A stretch of 64,000 bases of DNA, taken from NCBI RefSeq assembly GCF_000420825.1, contig NZ_ATVR01000004.1:62001-126000 (forward strand), given 5' to 3'. Of the stretch, positions 1-8,602 are shown one piece after another. A model generated the notes under the pieces. That model was not told the DNA's origin. It worked only from the letters and a program-made list of their open reading frames with translations, and made no database searches. The position numbers and the translations under genes were made by a program. Source of the stretch: Butyrivibrio sp. AE2015. GTDB taxonomy: Bacteria > Bacillota > Clostridia > Lachnospirales > Lachnospiraceae. The first letter of the stretch is position 1. Every line of letters begins with the position of its first letter.

Positions 1-52
1 ACAGGATTATAAGGAAGGACTGAGAATTCTGGAGGAAAGCTATATGGAATAA
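1..52 (+). CDS. C-terminal tail of an unidentified protein (cut by window start)
   Basis: Reading from base 2, the window opens in a frame that gives QDYKEGLRILEESYME and a stop at 50-52. The other two forward frames stop sooner or read less like protein. It is probably the last 16 residues of a gene that begins outside the window. The tail is too short to assign a family. Confidence 0.4.
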   Translation, partial: QDYKEGLRILEESYME

Positions 53-111
53 GGAATGTGGAAAAGGAGTTAAGATAATTAACGTTCAGGATAAATGACT
101 GAGGAGATAAA

Positions 112-198
112 ATGACAAAAATATACTTTGTTTGGCATGCAGCAAGGAAACTGCAAAAAAACTGTTACAAAGAAAAATTAAAGTATTTATTACGATGA
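112..198 (+). pseudogene. Relic of a histidine phosphatase (phosphoglycerate mutase-like) gene
   Basis: A well-placed ribosome binding site (GAGGAG, 101-106) precedes an ATG at 112. The reading is 28 residues, starting MTKIYFVWHAARK and ending at TGA 196-198. The first ten residues look like the opening of clostridial histidine phosphatases, which normally read MTKIYFVRHA. Here the Arg of the RH(A/G) catalytic motif is Trp. The rest of the domain is absent: lysine-rich, unrelated residues follow and then a stop. I infer a 5' remnant of a deleted gene. Chance resemblance of ten residues cannot be excluded. Confidence 0.5.
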
Positions 199-227
199 CA
201 AAATGATGTTGACAGAGGAGACTGGAC

Positions 228-674
228 ATGAATATAAGGCAAGCTAAGCCATCGGATGCTTCTAGAATTGCAGAAATGATTGTTACAAATTATAGAAAGA
301 ATTTCTTTCCGATATTTAAAAATGAGCAATTTTATTTTGGGGAGTTAAATGTTGTTGATGTAGCTAAAGAGTACATTGATAACAAGAAAATACTGCAGGA
401 TACGTATGTATATGATGATGGTGCTGTTAAAGGAGTTATTCGATTAAATCATGATGAAATAGTAAAGCTTTATGTTGAACCCCAGTTTCAAGGGGAGAAG
501 ATTGGCAGTAAATTACTAAACTTTGCAATCTTAGACAAAGGAGCAAAATGGCTGTGGGTTTTAGAACAAAATGAGCGAGGCATTAAGTTTTATAAGAAAA
601 ATGGATTTGATTTTACTGGCGATACAATGATAGAGGACGAATGGATCCCATTAAAGAAAATGTCGATTGAATGA
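228..674 (+). CDS. GNAT family N-acetyltransferase
   Basis: A 148-residue single-domain protein of GNAT length, which would transfer an acetyl group from acetyl-CoA to an unknown amine. The acetyl-CoA pyrophosphate loop is visible as PQFQGEKIGSKLL (about residues 86-98). It follows a beta strand (VKLYVEP) and precedes the usual C-terminal NERGIKFYKKNGF segment that packs on the cofactor. The start has AGAGGAG about 7 bases upstream. The next gene is a paralogue with the same N-terminal pattern ((R/K)xA.P.D.SRIAE), so this is a local duplication. The substrate cannot be read from the sequence; candidates include small amines, antibiotics or ribosomal proteins. Confidence 0.85.
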   Translation: MNIRQAKPSDASRIAEMIVTNYRKNFFPIFKNEQFYFGELNVVDVAKEYIDNKKILQDTYVYDDGAVKGVIRLNHDEIVKLYVEPQFQGEKIGSKLLNFAILDKGAKWLWVLEQNERGIKFYKKNGFDFTGDTMIEDEWIPLKKMSIE

Positions 675-759
675 AAACTATGTATTTGTAGGGTAATGCG
701 ATATGAAGATTTATAATGGCATTAGGAAAATGATTGAGATTTAAGGCGGATATAGAAAC

Positions 760-1203
760 GTGATAAGAAAAGCAGAACCGAAAGATATATCTAGAATTGC
801 TGAAATCCTGGTGTTTACAAAAAGAATGAAGTACAGAGCAATATTTCACAATGATGATTACTCTTTTAACGAATTGCAGGTAGTAAAGGTCGCCAATGAA
901 TTCAAGGATCCTGAACTTCTCAATAAAGTTTGGGTATATGATGATGGTATAGTTAAGGGAATGATGCATCTGGAGGGAAAAGAAATTTCGGAATTATATG
1001 TAGATTACTTCTTTTGGAACCAAGGCATAGGAGCCCAATTGATAGAGTTCGCAAAAGAAAAATATGATTGCAGATTTCTATGGACTCTGGAGAAGAACAA
1101 AGAAGCTATTCAATTTTATAATACACATGGTTTTAAGCTCAACGGAAAAAGACAATTAGAAGAAGGCACACCTGAATATATCGTGATGCTAGAGCGAGAC
1201 TGA
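760..1203 (+). CDS. GNAT family N-acetyltransferase (paralogue of the preceding gene)
   Basis: A 147-residue GNAT protein starting at GTG 760, preceded by AAGGCGGA at 743-750. The cofactor loop reads FFWNQGIGAQLIEFA and the C-terminal segment NKEAIQFYNTHGFKLNG. It aligns along its whole length with the gene at 228-674 (SRIAEI/SRIAEM; FNELQVVKVANEF against FGELNVVDVAKEY; VYDDGIVKGMM against VYDDGAVKGVI), so the pair is an old tandem duplication. No partner gene reveals the substrate. Confidence 0.82.
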   Translation: MIRKAEPKDISRIAEILVFTKRMKYRAIFHNDDYSFNELQVVKVANEFKDPELLNKVWVYDDGIVKGMMHLEGKEISELYVDYFFWNQGIGAQLIEFAKEKYDCRFLWTLEKNKEAIQFYNTHGFKLNGKRQLEEGTPEYIVMLERD

Positions 1204-1264
1204 AACTAGGATCTTTTGATTCGATACATTGAATGAGAGATTATATATAAGGAGAAAATTTAGT

Positions 1265-2059
1265 ATGAAAATGGGTAGCAGTAACGATAAAGAGGCAGTA
1301 AAGGCACAGTATGCATCATCCAAAAGCCTTGATACCAGAATCAACTTCCATAATATGTATTCAACAAACAAGATGGGGTTTGGCCCCTGGCTTATATCTA
1401 ATTATGAGATTAAAGAGGGCATGAAAGTACTTGAGATTGGATGCGGAACAGGCGATATGTGGAAAGGGCACGGCGATCTCATCGTAAAGTGTGATAAGCT
1501 TGTTCTATCTGATTTTTCTGAAGCTATGCTTGACGCTGCAAGGAAGAACGTTGGAGAGTTTTCAAACATAGAATACAAGCAAATCGATGTTCAGAATATA
1601 CCTTTTGAAGACAGCTCTTTTGACATAGTAATTGCAAACATGATGCTCTATCATGTGCCGGATATAGATAAAGCAATCAGTGAGGTCAGAAGAGTACTTA
1701 AGGATGATGGTGTTTTTTACAGCGCTACATACGGTGAGCACAATTTCAATGATGTTATTGCTGAATGGTTTGGACTTGTTGGCAAGAACTATGATCCTAA
1801 CCATCTATTTACCCTTCAGCACGGAGGAGATGTTCTGGGAAAAGAGTTTGCGGATATAGAGGTGCGCCGATACGAGGATTCTCTTCATGTTACAAATATA
1901 GATGATCTTGCAGATTACCTTCAGAGTCTGAAGGCTCTTCATGGCATTGGAACTATGGAAAGAGAAGAGATTCTTAATATGCTGCTACCTCATGTAGAAG
2001 GTGGCGCCATCAATCTTCAGAAGGAATATGGAACTTTCATAGCACAGGGGATAAAGTAA
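1265..2059 (+). CDS. Class I SAM-dependent methyltransferase
   Basis: A 264-residue Rossmann methyltransferase. Motif I is VLEIGCGTGDMW, the acidic ribose-binding strand is LVLSDFSEAMLDAAR, and the post-I segment YKQIDVQNIPFEDSSFDIVIAN carries the usual catalytic-face acidic and aromatic residues. The family resembles UbiE/Methyltransf_11. I chose ATG 1265 because AAGGAG lies 9 bases before it; an in-frame ATG at 1229 has no such site and would add 12 unrelated residues. The C-terminal 90 residues may select the substrate, which is unknown. Confidence 0.83.
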   Translation: MKMGSSNDKEAVKAQYASSKSLDTRINFHNMYSTNKMGFGPWLISNYEIKEGMKVLEIGCGTGDMWKGHGDLIVKCDKLVLSDFSEAMLDAARKNVGEFSNIEYKQIDVQNIPFEDSSFDIVIANMMLYHVPDIDKAISEVRRVLKDDGVFYSATYGEHNFNDVIAEWFGLVGKNYDPNHLFTLQHGGDVLGKEFADIEVRRYEDSLHVTNIDDLADYLQSLKALHGIGTMEREEILNMLLPHVEGGAINLQKEYGTFIAQGIK

Positions 2060-2154
2060 GTGGACCTGGGAGCAAAAGGTACTATATCTTTTCTGACAAG
2101 TTTGTGGTAGGGTCAAAGTAGGTAAAGTTATTCGCATTTGAAAGGAGACCTGCC

Positions 2155-2628
2155 ATGAAGAATATAAGACTGGTTCTAATCGGTGAATTGCTACTGTTCA
2201 TTGCGGTATTTATGATGACTGTATTAGGGGGAAGCTGGGGGATGTCTGCTGTCTTATGGTTCCTTGACTTGCCATCGATACTGCTTATAGTACTAATCTT
2301 TGTTCCGGGATTACTTATCATGGGGGAATGGAAGAATTTCTTAAAAGCATTTTCAGTTGGCATCAGGCCATTTAGTCTGTTGGAACTGAAAAATATAATA
2401 GGCGCTGTCGATGCGGCACAGAAGCTTACTATATATGCAGCTCTTTTTGCAATAATCATATCAGGGGTTCTGTTGATGGGGCGATTAGACGATCCATATA
2501 CGATAGGTCCCAATTTGGCAGTCTGTTTTCTGGCCGGATTATATGCAGTTATTATTGAGTTTTTGCTTCTTCCACTGAGGCTGAATGCAGAGCGGAAGAT
2601 GAATGAAGAAATGGATCTGGGAGAATGA
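2155..2628 (+). CDS. Small MotA-like membrane protein, coupled to a LuxR-type regulator
   Basis: 157 residues with about four hydrophobic segments (about 5-22, 30-60, 87-105, 118-140). The stretch GGSWGMSAVLWFLDLPSILL and the overall layout recall the first half of MotA/TolQ proton-channel proteins, but the cytoplasmic domain of those proteins is missing and I do not claim motor function. Its stop overlaps the next start (ATGA at 2625-2628), so it is translationally coupled to a HTH-only LuxR protein. This suggests a membrane sensor or anchor for that regulator. AAGGAGA precedes the start. Confidence 0.6.
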   Translation: MKNIRLVLIGELLLFIAVFMMTVLGGSWGMSAVLWFLDLPSILLIVLIFVPGLLIMGEWKNFLKAFSVGIRPFSLLELKNIIGAVDAAQKLTIYAALFAIIISGVLLMGRLDDPYTIGPNLAVCFLAGLYAVIIEFLLLPLRLNAERKMNEEMDLGE

Positions 2629-2864
2629 CGAAAAATGAGATAACAAAACAGCAGTATCTCAAAGTTGCTCAGAAATACAGCTTTACTAGACGTGAACTGG
2701 AGCTGGGCTTTCTGAAGGTCTCCGGTTTTTCAAATAGAAGAATAGCATTTATGCTTGGAATTTCGGAGCAGACTGTTAAGAATCATTTTACGCATATTTA
2801 TGAGAAAGCGTGGGTTCCGGGAAGAAAGGAATTCCATGAATTGTTTGTAAATAATCAGGACTAA
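2625..2864 (+). CDS. HTH-only LuxR/GerE-family transcriptional regulator
   Basis: 79 residues forming a single LuxR-type helix-turn-helix domain: FTRRELELGFLKVSGFSNRR, then IAFMLGISEQTVKNHFTHIY, the recognition helix being EQTVKNHFTHIY. There is no receiver or ligand domain. The start overlaps the stop of the MotA-like membrane protein by 4 bases, so the two are made together, and signal input may come through that protein. The last residues precede a decayed ABC ATPase reading that begins within a few bases of the stop. Confidence 0.78.
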   Translation: MTKNEITKQQYLKVAQKYSFTRRELELGFLKVSGFSNRRIAFMLGISEQTVKNHFTHIYEKAWVPGRKEFHELFVNNQD

Positions 2865-2866
2865 AG

Positions 2867-3337
2867 ATCACTGAAAATGGAAATAGATATGAGGGTAAGA
2901 AACGTATCGGACTGTGCTACATGGTGATGCAGGATGTGAATCATCAGCTGTTTACTGATAGTGTTGAGGCGGAAGTACTTCTTTCAATGAAGGACGAGGA
3001 TAAAGAAAAATGTTCTGAAATACTTGATTCATTGGGACTGCTTAAGTATAAGGATAAACACCCGATGGATTTGTCTGGGAGCCAGAAACAACGTGTTGCT
3101 ATAGCATCCGCTATAGCTGCAGATGCTAAGATTCTTTTGTTTGATGAACCAACGTCCGGACTTGACTATTCACATATGGTGAAAGTATCTGAGCTTTTGA
3201 AGTCTCTTGCAGAGGCTGGAAGAACAGTGTTTGTTTCTACACATGATCCGGAATTGATTGAGCTTTGTTGTGATCATGTGCTGACTATTAGTAATGGAAA
3301 GGTATTTAGTCTGGTAGACAAGACTGGAGCGGTATAA
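2867..3337 (+). pseudogene. 5'-truncated ABC ATPase relic (ECF/CbiO type)
   Basis: The reading contains the C-terminal two thirds of an ABC nucleotide-binding domain: Q-loop (YMVMQDVNHQLF), signature (LSGSQKQR), Walker B (ILLFDEPTSGLD) and H-loop (VSTHD). The Walker A motif is absent. The first available ATG (2921) lies inside the Q-loop, while homology-like sequence (KKRIGLCY) continues upstream in frame to about 2870, where no start codon exists. Without a P-loop it cannot bind ATP in the normal way. The Q-loop and signature style fit energy-coupling-factor ATPases. I infer a remnant left when the 5' third was deleted next to the LuxR gene. Confidence 0.72.
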
Positions 3338-3342
3338 CGAAC

Positions 3343-4005
3343 ATGATAGTTGAAGGAAAGCATATCTATATACATGGAGACAGAGAGAAATCTGCGCCAC
3401 TTATTGTCATGAATACATTTCAGGGTGATGGAAGTAATGTTTATAGTGCGCTTTGTACCATAACGGAAAAAGAGCTGAATCTTGCTGTTATTAGTGATAT
3501 CAACTGGAATGATGAGATGTCTCCCTGGGAATGTGCACCTTTGTATAAAAATGACAGTCCTTACACGGGCGGAGCCGACAGATATCTTGAGAAGCTGACT
3601 GGGAGCATAATCCCTGCGATAAAAGATGAGCTTGGCGCAGAACCTGAATATACGGCCATTGCAGGCTATTCACTTGGGGGATTGTTCGCCATTTACAGCT
3701 TGTACAGGACTGATGTGTTCTCAAGAGCAGTAAGTGCATCAGGTTCCATGTGGTATCCATCATTTTCAGAATATGTAGAAAAAAATGATTTTTGTAAAAT
3801 GCCTTCAAAAGTATATTTTTCCCTTGGTGATAAAGAGGCGCGCACTCGCAACGCGCTTCTTAGTACAGTTGAAGATAAGACCGGAAAAGTTTATGATCAA
3901 TACAAAAATAAGGGCATAGAAACTACGTTTGAAATGAATCCGGGAAATCATTTCAAAGATGCAGATTTGCGTCTTGCAAAGGGAATAGCCTGGATACTTA
4001 AATGA
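3343..4005 (+). CDS. Alpha/beta hydrolase, putative esterase
   Basis: 220 residues with an alpha/beta-hydrolase core. The nucleophile elbow is GYSLGG (about residues 108-113) and the His end of the triad is probably in NPGNHFKD near the C-terminus; LGDKEA is a candidate acid region. It resembles the esterase D/enterochelin-esterase-like family (SASGSMWYPSF after the elbow is typical). No signal peptide is visible, so it should be cytosolic. It starts 5 bases after the ABC relic. The substrate is unknown. Confidence 0.75.
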   Translation: MIVEGKHIYIHGDREKSAPLIVMNTFQGDGSNVYSALCTITEKELNLAVISDINWNDEMSPWECAPLYKNDSPYTGGADRYLEKLTGSIIPAIKDELGAEPEYTAIAGYSLGGLFAIYSLYRTDVFSRAVSASGSMWYPSFSEYVEKNDFCKMPSKVYFSLGDKEARTRNALLSTVEDKTGKVYDQYKNKGIETTFEMNPGNHFKDADLRLAKGIAWILK

Positions 4006-4055
4006 TCTTAACTATTAAATAATTAACATCAAGAGAAAGACTAAAGAGAGCGGCC

Positions 4056-5405
4056 ATGAAAAATACAGAACAGACCACACAAAATATGACCTCAGGAAAC
4101 AGTATGAAACAGATCATACTGTTCTTTTTGCCCTTATTATGGGGAAATCTTTTCCAACAACTATATAGTCTTGTGGATAGCATTATAGTTGGCAAAGGAA
4201 TCTCGGATCAGGCGCTGGCTGCTGTTGGGGCAACCGGGACACTTAACTTCCTTATACTTGGATTTGTTGTAGGAATGACAAGAGGATTTGGCATAACCTT
4301 TGCACAGAGCTTTGGAAAAAATGATATGGCTATGCTAAATGCATACATCAGAGCTGCCAAGAAGCTCAGTATCACGTTTGGAATTGTCTTTACTGTTGTA
4401 TGCGTTTCTTTGCTCAATAAGATGCTGACGTTCTTGAACACTCCTGAAGATATCTATGACGATTCATATAGATATTTTGCGGTGATCTTACTGGGAATTG
4501 TAATGACGGTTATGAATAACCTTGAGATCACAATTCTCCAGTCAATGGGAGATTCCAAAACGCCCCTTACTGCTATGATCTGTTCCTCACTTGTGAACAT
4601 CATGCTTGATATTATTTTCATAATGGCCTTTGGAACAGGTGTGGCCGGGGCGGCAGTGGCAACAGTGGTTTCTCAGTTTGTATCATACCTTTTGTGCCTT
4701 AAAAAGCTTAGAACCATCAATTTTATGATGCTGGGAAAAGATACATTAGAAATAGCAGATGAAAAGAATTTACTGGTTGAACTGATGAAAATAGGACTTC
4801 CTGTGGCACTTATGAATTCGGTCACAGCTGCAGGTGCTATGGTTCTGCAGTACTTTGTAAATCTTATGGGAAGCGCATATGTAGCGGCGTATTCAGCCTG
4901 CATGAAATTTGCATCTCTTTTTGAGCAGTTCGGAATGTCTGTGGGCCTATCGATGATGACCTTTGTGGGACAAAATCAGGGCGCCGGCAAATATGACAGG
5001 ATACGCACCGGTGTAAGGCAGGGCCTTATGCTTTCCACGGTGGTGAATGTGCCTATATCGCTCCTTATGATATTTGTGCCCGGAAGCCTGGCAAGGATGC
5101 TGCTGACTGACAACATGATAATCGGTTATTGTACCGATTTCATGCCGATCATGGGAATAAGCTTTTTTGCCCTGGGCTGGCTTTTTGTATACAGATACTC
5201 TGTGCAGGGATTGGGCAATACCTTTATACCAATGCTCTCAGGCGGCCTGGAAGTTATTATGAGACTGATCTTTGGCTTTTTGGTAGGAAGGAACGGATTT
5301 AAGGGCATTGCCGTTTCTGAAGTATCTGCATGGATAGGCGCTTTTCTGATGCTCATGGTGACATACTATTGTTTAATTGGTAAAAGAACTAAAGCAATAG
5401 CCTAA
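4056..5405 (+). CDS. MATE family efflux transporter
   Basis: 449 residues with about twelve membrane segments in two similar halves, the standard MATE/DinF-NorM size. Typical sequences are LPLLWGNLFQQLYSLVDSII near the N-terminus, GMTRGFGITFAQSFGK (loop 2-3) and the matching second-half GLSMMTFVGQNQGAGKYDR. It would export cationic drugs or metabolites in exchange for Na+ or H+. It stands alone, followed by a strong terminator shared with the convergent LacI gene. AAGAGAGCGG is a weak ribosome binding site. Confidence 0.9.
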   Translation: MKNTEQTTQNMTSGNSMKQIILFFLPLLWGNLFQQLYSLVDSIIVGKGISDQALAAVGATGTLNFLILGFVVGMTRGFGITFAQSFGKNDMAMLNAYIRAAKKLSITFGIVFTVVCVSLLNKMLTFLNTPEDIYDDSYRYFAVILLGIVMTVMNNLEITILQSMGDSKTPLTAMICSSLVNIMLDIIFIMAFGTGVAGAAVATVVSQFVSYLLCLKKLRTINFMMLGKDTLEIADEKNLLVELMKIGLPVALMNSVTAAGAMVLQYFVNLMGSAYVAAYSACMKFASLFEQFGMSVGLSMMTFVGQNQGAGKYDRIRTGVRQGLMLSTVVNVPISLLMIFVPGSLARMLLTDNMIIGYCTDFMPIMGISFFALGWLFVYRYSVQGLGNTFIPMLSGGLEVIMRLIFGFLVGRNGFKGIAVSEVSAWIGAFLMLMVTYYCLIGKRTKAIA

Positions 5406-5419
5406 AGTGGTAAGAAAAA

Positions 5420-5453
5420 GAGTCCCTGGATTTTATCCAAGGACTCCTTTTTT
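5420..5453 (+). terminator. Bidirectional intrinsic terminator
   Basis: An 11-bp stem (5420-5430 with 5436-5446, one C/A mismatch) is followed by seven T, with an A-run on the left. It lies between the convergent MATE and LacI genes and can serve both. Confidence 0.85.
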
Positions 5454-5495
5454 AGCATTGGAAAGAACGAGAACATCTGACTCCCAATTATTCTT

Positions 5496-6548
5496 TTACA
5501 TTTTTGTAGATTCTCTATAGATCAGATCTGTTTCTGTATAAGTGATGCGGTAGTTAAGATCAGGCTGTTCAATCCTTGACATGACCATGTTGGCAGCAGA
5601 ATAGCCTATTATTTGGCTGTGTATATGGCTGGTTGAAAGAGATGGTGTCATTATCTTTGACTCAGGTGAGTCGTCAAATCCAAACAGTTTAATGTCCCTT
5701 GGACACTCAATGTTTAGCTTTCTAAGCCCGTATAAAAGATCCAGTGCAACGAAGTCGTTGGCACAAATAAACATCTCCGGAAGTTCTTCCATGTTCTGAA
5801 GAGCCTTGAATAAATAATCTTTATAATGAGAATCATGACTGTGAACTTCTGAAAGACAGTATTTTTCATTGAATTCCAGGTTATTGATGTACAGTGCTTC
5901 CCTAAAGGCAGTAAATCTCTCATAGAATGAACGACAGTGAGTCACCTGGCCTACGAAGCCTATTTTTGTCATACCCTTTTTGCTCATATCGTTTATTACT
6001 GTGTAAATGCTTGTAGAATTGTCCATAAGCAGGATATCTGCATTCAGCGGCTTCCAGTAGCTTGCAACTGGAGCATCGATCATAAGTACCGGAATATCAA
6101 GTCCGCACAGCATCTCGCAGTAGGGATGATTGAACATCTCAATACATACGATAGCCTTAGTGTTGTCAGGATTAAATGAAAGCGGGAGACTGAGCTCTGC
6201 CAGATTGTTCTCGTCTACTCTGTGCATTGTAAGGCTGTATCCAAGAATCGATATCTCATTCTGAAACTTGTCGATCATAGTGGAAGCAAAGTGAGAGTTA
6301 TTAAGAAGTCCTCCTGTGAAAAGAGCTATCTCTCCGGCAGCTTTATTTCTGGTAAAAGAAGGATTCTTGATATCAGCTACAGAGTTTGCGTATGAAAACT
6401 GCTTGTATCCCATAGCTATAGCTTTTTCTAAAACCTTTTGCCTCGTTGACTCAGCTAAAACACCTGTATTATTGATCGCTTTTGAAACTGTATTTCTGGA
6501 TACTCCAAGAGCATCTGCTATATCCTGAAGTGTAACTTTGGTTGCCAT
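5496..6548 (-). CDS. LacI family transcriptional regulator of the fructan/sucrose locus
   Basis: 350 residues. The N-terminal LacI helix-turn-helix is VTLQDIADALGVSRNTVSKA. It is followed by a periplasmic-binding-protein-like effector domain with LFGFDDSPESKIMTPSLSTS near the end, the usual C-subdomain signature. It is divergent from the ABC importer, GH32 and fructokinase genes, so it probably represses them in the absence of sugar. The shared 198-bp intergenic region carries repeated AATGTAAAA boxes that could be its operators. The inducer is not shown by the sequence. Confidence 0.9.
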   Translation of the reverse strand: MATKVTLQDIADALGVSRNTVSKAINNTGVLAESTRQKVLEKAIAMGYKQFSYANSVADIKNPSFTRNKAAGEIALFTGGLLNNSHFASTMIDKFQNEISILGYSLTMHRVDENNLAELSLPLSFNPDNTKAIVCIEMFNHPYCEMLCGLDIPVLMIDAPVASYWKPLNADILLMDNSTSIYTVINDMSKKGMTKIGFVGQVTHCRSFYERFTAFREALYINNLEFNEKYCLSEVHSHDSHYKDYLFKALQNMEELPEMFICANDFVALDLLYGLRKLNIECPRDIKLFGFDDSPESKIMTPSLSTSHIHSQIIGYSAANMVMSRIEQPDLNYRITYTETDLIYRESTKM

Positions 6549-6603
6549 TGTAATCTCCGTCCTTTAGTGCTTTTTCTTATGCATAATACCCATATCATTA
6601 TAA

Positions 6604-6728
6604 AATGTAAAAACCATTGTGTCAAATGTAAAAAGAAAATGTTGCAAATGTAAAAGTAATATATTGACAGTGGATTTTACCTATGTTATATTTTACATAC
6701 GCAAAAGATAATGTTACAAATGTAAAAC
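6604..6728 (+). promoter_or_regulatory. Importer promoter with repeated AATGTAAAA operator-like boxes
   Basis: A sigma-A promoter TTGACA (6664-6669), 17-bp spacer, TATATT (6687-6692) faces the permease genes. AATGTAAAA occurs at 6604, 6625, 6647 and 6719, the first three at 21-22 bp spacing (two helical turns). The last two sit in dyads of the form TTRCA-AA-TGTAA. The boxes flank the promoter and lie just upstream of the divergent lacI-type gene, so a repressor operator cluster is a reasonable inference. Confidence 0.6.
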
Positions 6729-6746
6729 AAATGGGGAGGAAGCGTT

Positions 6747-7667
6747 ATGAATGCAAAAGCAAAGGACAACAGCTTACACAATACATTCATATACATTAAG
6801 CAGCATTGGCAACTGTACGTATTCTTTTTGGGGCCTGCACTAATCCTTACAATCGTGTTCAGGTATGTTCCTATGGGAGGCATTCTTATCGCATTCCAGA
6901 AATATAACCCTTTCAAAGGAATATTGGGGAGCGAGTGGGTTGGTTTTAAATATTTCAGGCAGTTTTTATCTTCGCCTGACTTCTTCCAATATCTTACCAA
7001 TACATTAAAACTTAGTATTTTCGGTCTTCTTTGGGGCTTCCCAATGCCGATCATATTGGCACTCTTACTTAACAGAGTAACAAGTAGCAGTATCAAGCAG
7101 AAAATCCAGCTGGTTCTCTACATGCCAAACTTTATCTCAGTCATCGTTCTCTGCGGTATGGTCAGAATTCTTCTTTCAGTAACAGGACCACTTAACCTTT
7201 TGCTTGGAACGAGCATAAACTTCCTTACGATCCCGGCAGCTTTCAGACCGATCTACATCATAAGCGGGATCTGGCAGGGAGCAGGTTGGGCATCGATCAT
7301 GTACACAGCGGCTTTATCCAATGCCAGCAAGGAGTTAAAAGAGGCAGCGCAGATCGACGGAGCTAATATCTGGCAGCAGATAAAGGCAGTTGAGTGGCCT
7401 GCGATCAAGGATATGGTTGTTATCCAGTTCATACTTCAGGCCGGAAATATCATGAGCATAGGCTTTGAGAAAGCTTATGCATTACAGTCAGATATGAACC
7501 TTGCTTCATCTGAGATCATAGCAACTTATGTTTACAAAAAAGGTTTGCTTAATGGTGATTACAGTTATTCCACAGCGGTAGGTCTTTTCAATACTATCGT
7601 CAATGTCATTCTTCTTATCACAGTTAATAAAGTAGTAGAGAAGCTCAATGACGGACAGGGATTATAA
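6747..7667 (+). CDS. Sugar ABC transporter permease (LplB-like, CUT1 family)
   Basis: 306 residues with six membrane segments. The binding-protein-dependent permease EAA loop is visible as LKEAAQIDGANIWQQIKAVE, which docks on the ATPase. The N-terminal segment (FFLGPALILTIVFRYVPMGG) is typical of LplB-type permeases of complex sugar importers. It is the first gene of an operon with a second permease and a lipoprotein binding protein. No ATPase is encoded here, so a shared MsmK/MsiK-type ATPase must be elsewhere. The start has GGGGAGGA upstream. Confidence 0.92.
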   Translation: MNAKAKDNSLHNTFIYIKQHWQLYVFFLGPALILTIVFRYVPMGGILIAFQKYNPFKGILGSEWVGFKYFRQFLSSPDFFQYLTNTLKLSIFGLLWGFPMPIILALLLNRVTSSSIKQKIQLVLYMPNFISVIVLCGMVRILLSVTGPLNLLLGTSINFLTIPAAFRPIYIISGIWQGAGWASIMYTAALSNASKELKEAAQIDGANIWQQIKAVEWPAIKDMVVIQFILQAGNIMSIGFEKAYALQSDMNLASSEIIATYVYKKGLLNGDYSYSTAVGLFNTIVNVILLITVNKVVEKLNDGQGL

Positions 7668-7679
7668 GGAGATATCAAA

Positions 7680-8597
7680 ATGGAAAAATCACTTTCAATC
7701 AGGAAAAAGAGCGAATTCGCAAGGGCTTCTCTTGGAGATAAGACATTTCTTCTTGTTGGATATATTATCCTTGCAGCATTTGTACTGGCTATTATAGGCC
7801 CCATGATCTATATCATAATTGCTTCATTCATGGATCCTATAACACTTCAGAATAAAGGAATAGTCTTTGATCTTAGCAAGTGGACACTCACAGCTTACGA
7901 GAGAGTAATGACAAACCCACAGATCTGGACAGGATTTTTCAACGCAGTACTTTATTCAGTATTGTTCGCATTCATATCAGTTTTCGTTACACTGCTGTGT
8001 GCGTATCCAATGTCACGAGATGATTTTAAGGGTAAAAAAATCTTCAACACAATTTTTATCATAACAATGTTCTTTGGAGGCGGCCTTATTCCTACATACC
8101 TTCTTGTCAGCAACTTAGGACTTCTAGACAGCATGTGGGCAGTAATCCTTCCTGGATCATTTAGTGTTTGGAACATGATAATTGCAAGAACCTATTACAA
8201 AGGAATTCCAAGTGAACTCAGAGAGGCAGCAGACGTTGATGGAGCCAATGAGCTTGTATTCTTCTTCAGAATACTTCTTCCTGTCTGCACACCACTTATT
8301 GCAGTTCTTATTCTCTGGCAGTTTGTTGGAATGTGGAACAGCTACTTTGACGCAATGATCTATCTTAACTCTGCAAACAAGCAGCCGCTTCAGCTGGTGC
8401 TCAGAGCAATCCTGATCCAGAATGAGCCTGATCCAGGAATGATCGCAGACATGCAGAGCACAGCCCAGAGAGCACAGCTTGCAGAACTTTTAAAATATGC
8501 AACCATCATAGTTTCAAGCTTACCACTTATAGTTATGTACCCATTCTTCCAGAAATACTTTGATTCAGGAATTATGGTGGGTTCGGTGAAGGGTTGA
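7680..8597 (+). CDS. Sugar ABC transporter permease (YtcP-like, CUT1 family)
   Basis: 305 residues with six membrane segments and the EAA loop LREAADVDGANELVFFFRIL. It is the MalG-like partner of the preceding permease. The C-terminal MVGSVKG ending is the common end of YtcP-type permeases. It starts 12 bases after the first permease with AAGGAGAT as ribosome binding site. A structured hairpin element begins five bases after its stop and separates it from the binding-protein gene. Confidence 0.92.
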   Translation: MEKSLSIRKKSEFARASLGDKTFLLVGYIILAAFVLAIIGPMIYIIIASFMDPITLQNKGIVFDLSKWTLTAYERVMTNPQIWTGFFNAVLYSVLFAFISVFVTLLCAYPMSRDDFKGKKIFNTIFIITMFFGGGLIPTYLLVSNLGLLDSMWAVILPGSFSVWNMIIARTYYKGIPSELREAADVDGANELVFFFRILLPVCTPLIAVLILWQFVGMWNSYFDAMIYLNSANKQPLQLVLRAILIQNEPDPGMIADMQSTAQRAQLAELLKYATIIVSSLPLIVMYPFFQKYFDSGIMVGSVKG

Positions 8598-8602
8598 GCA
8601 GA

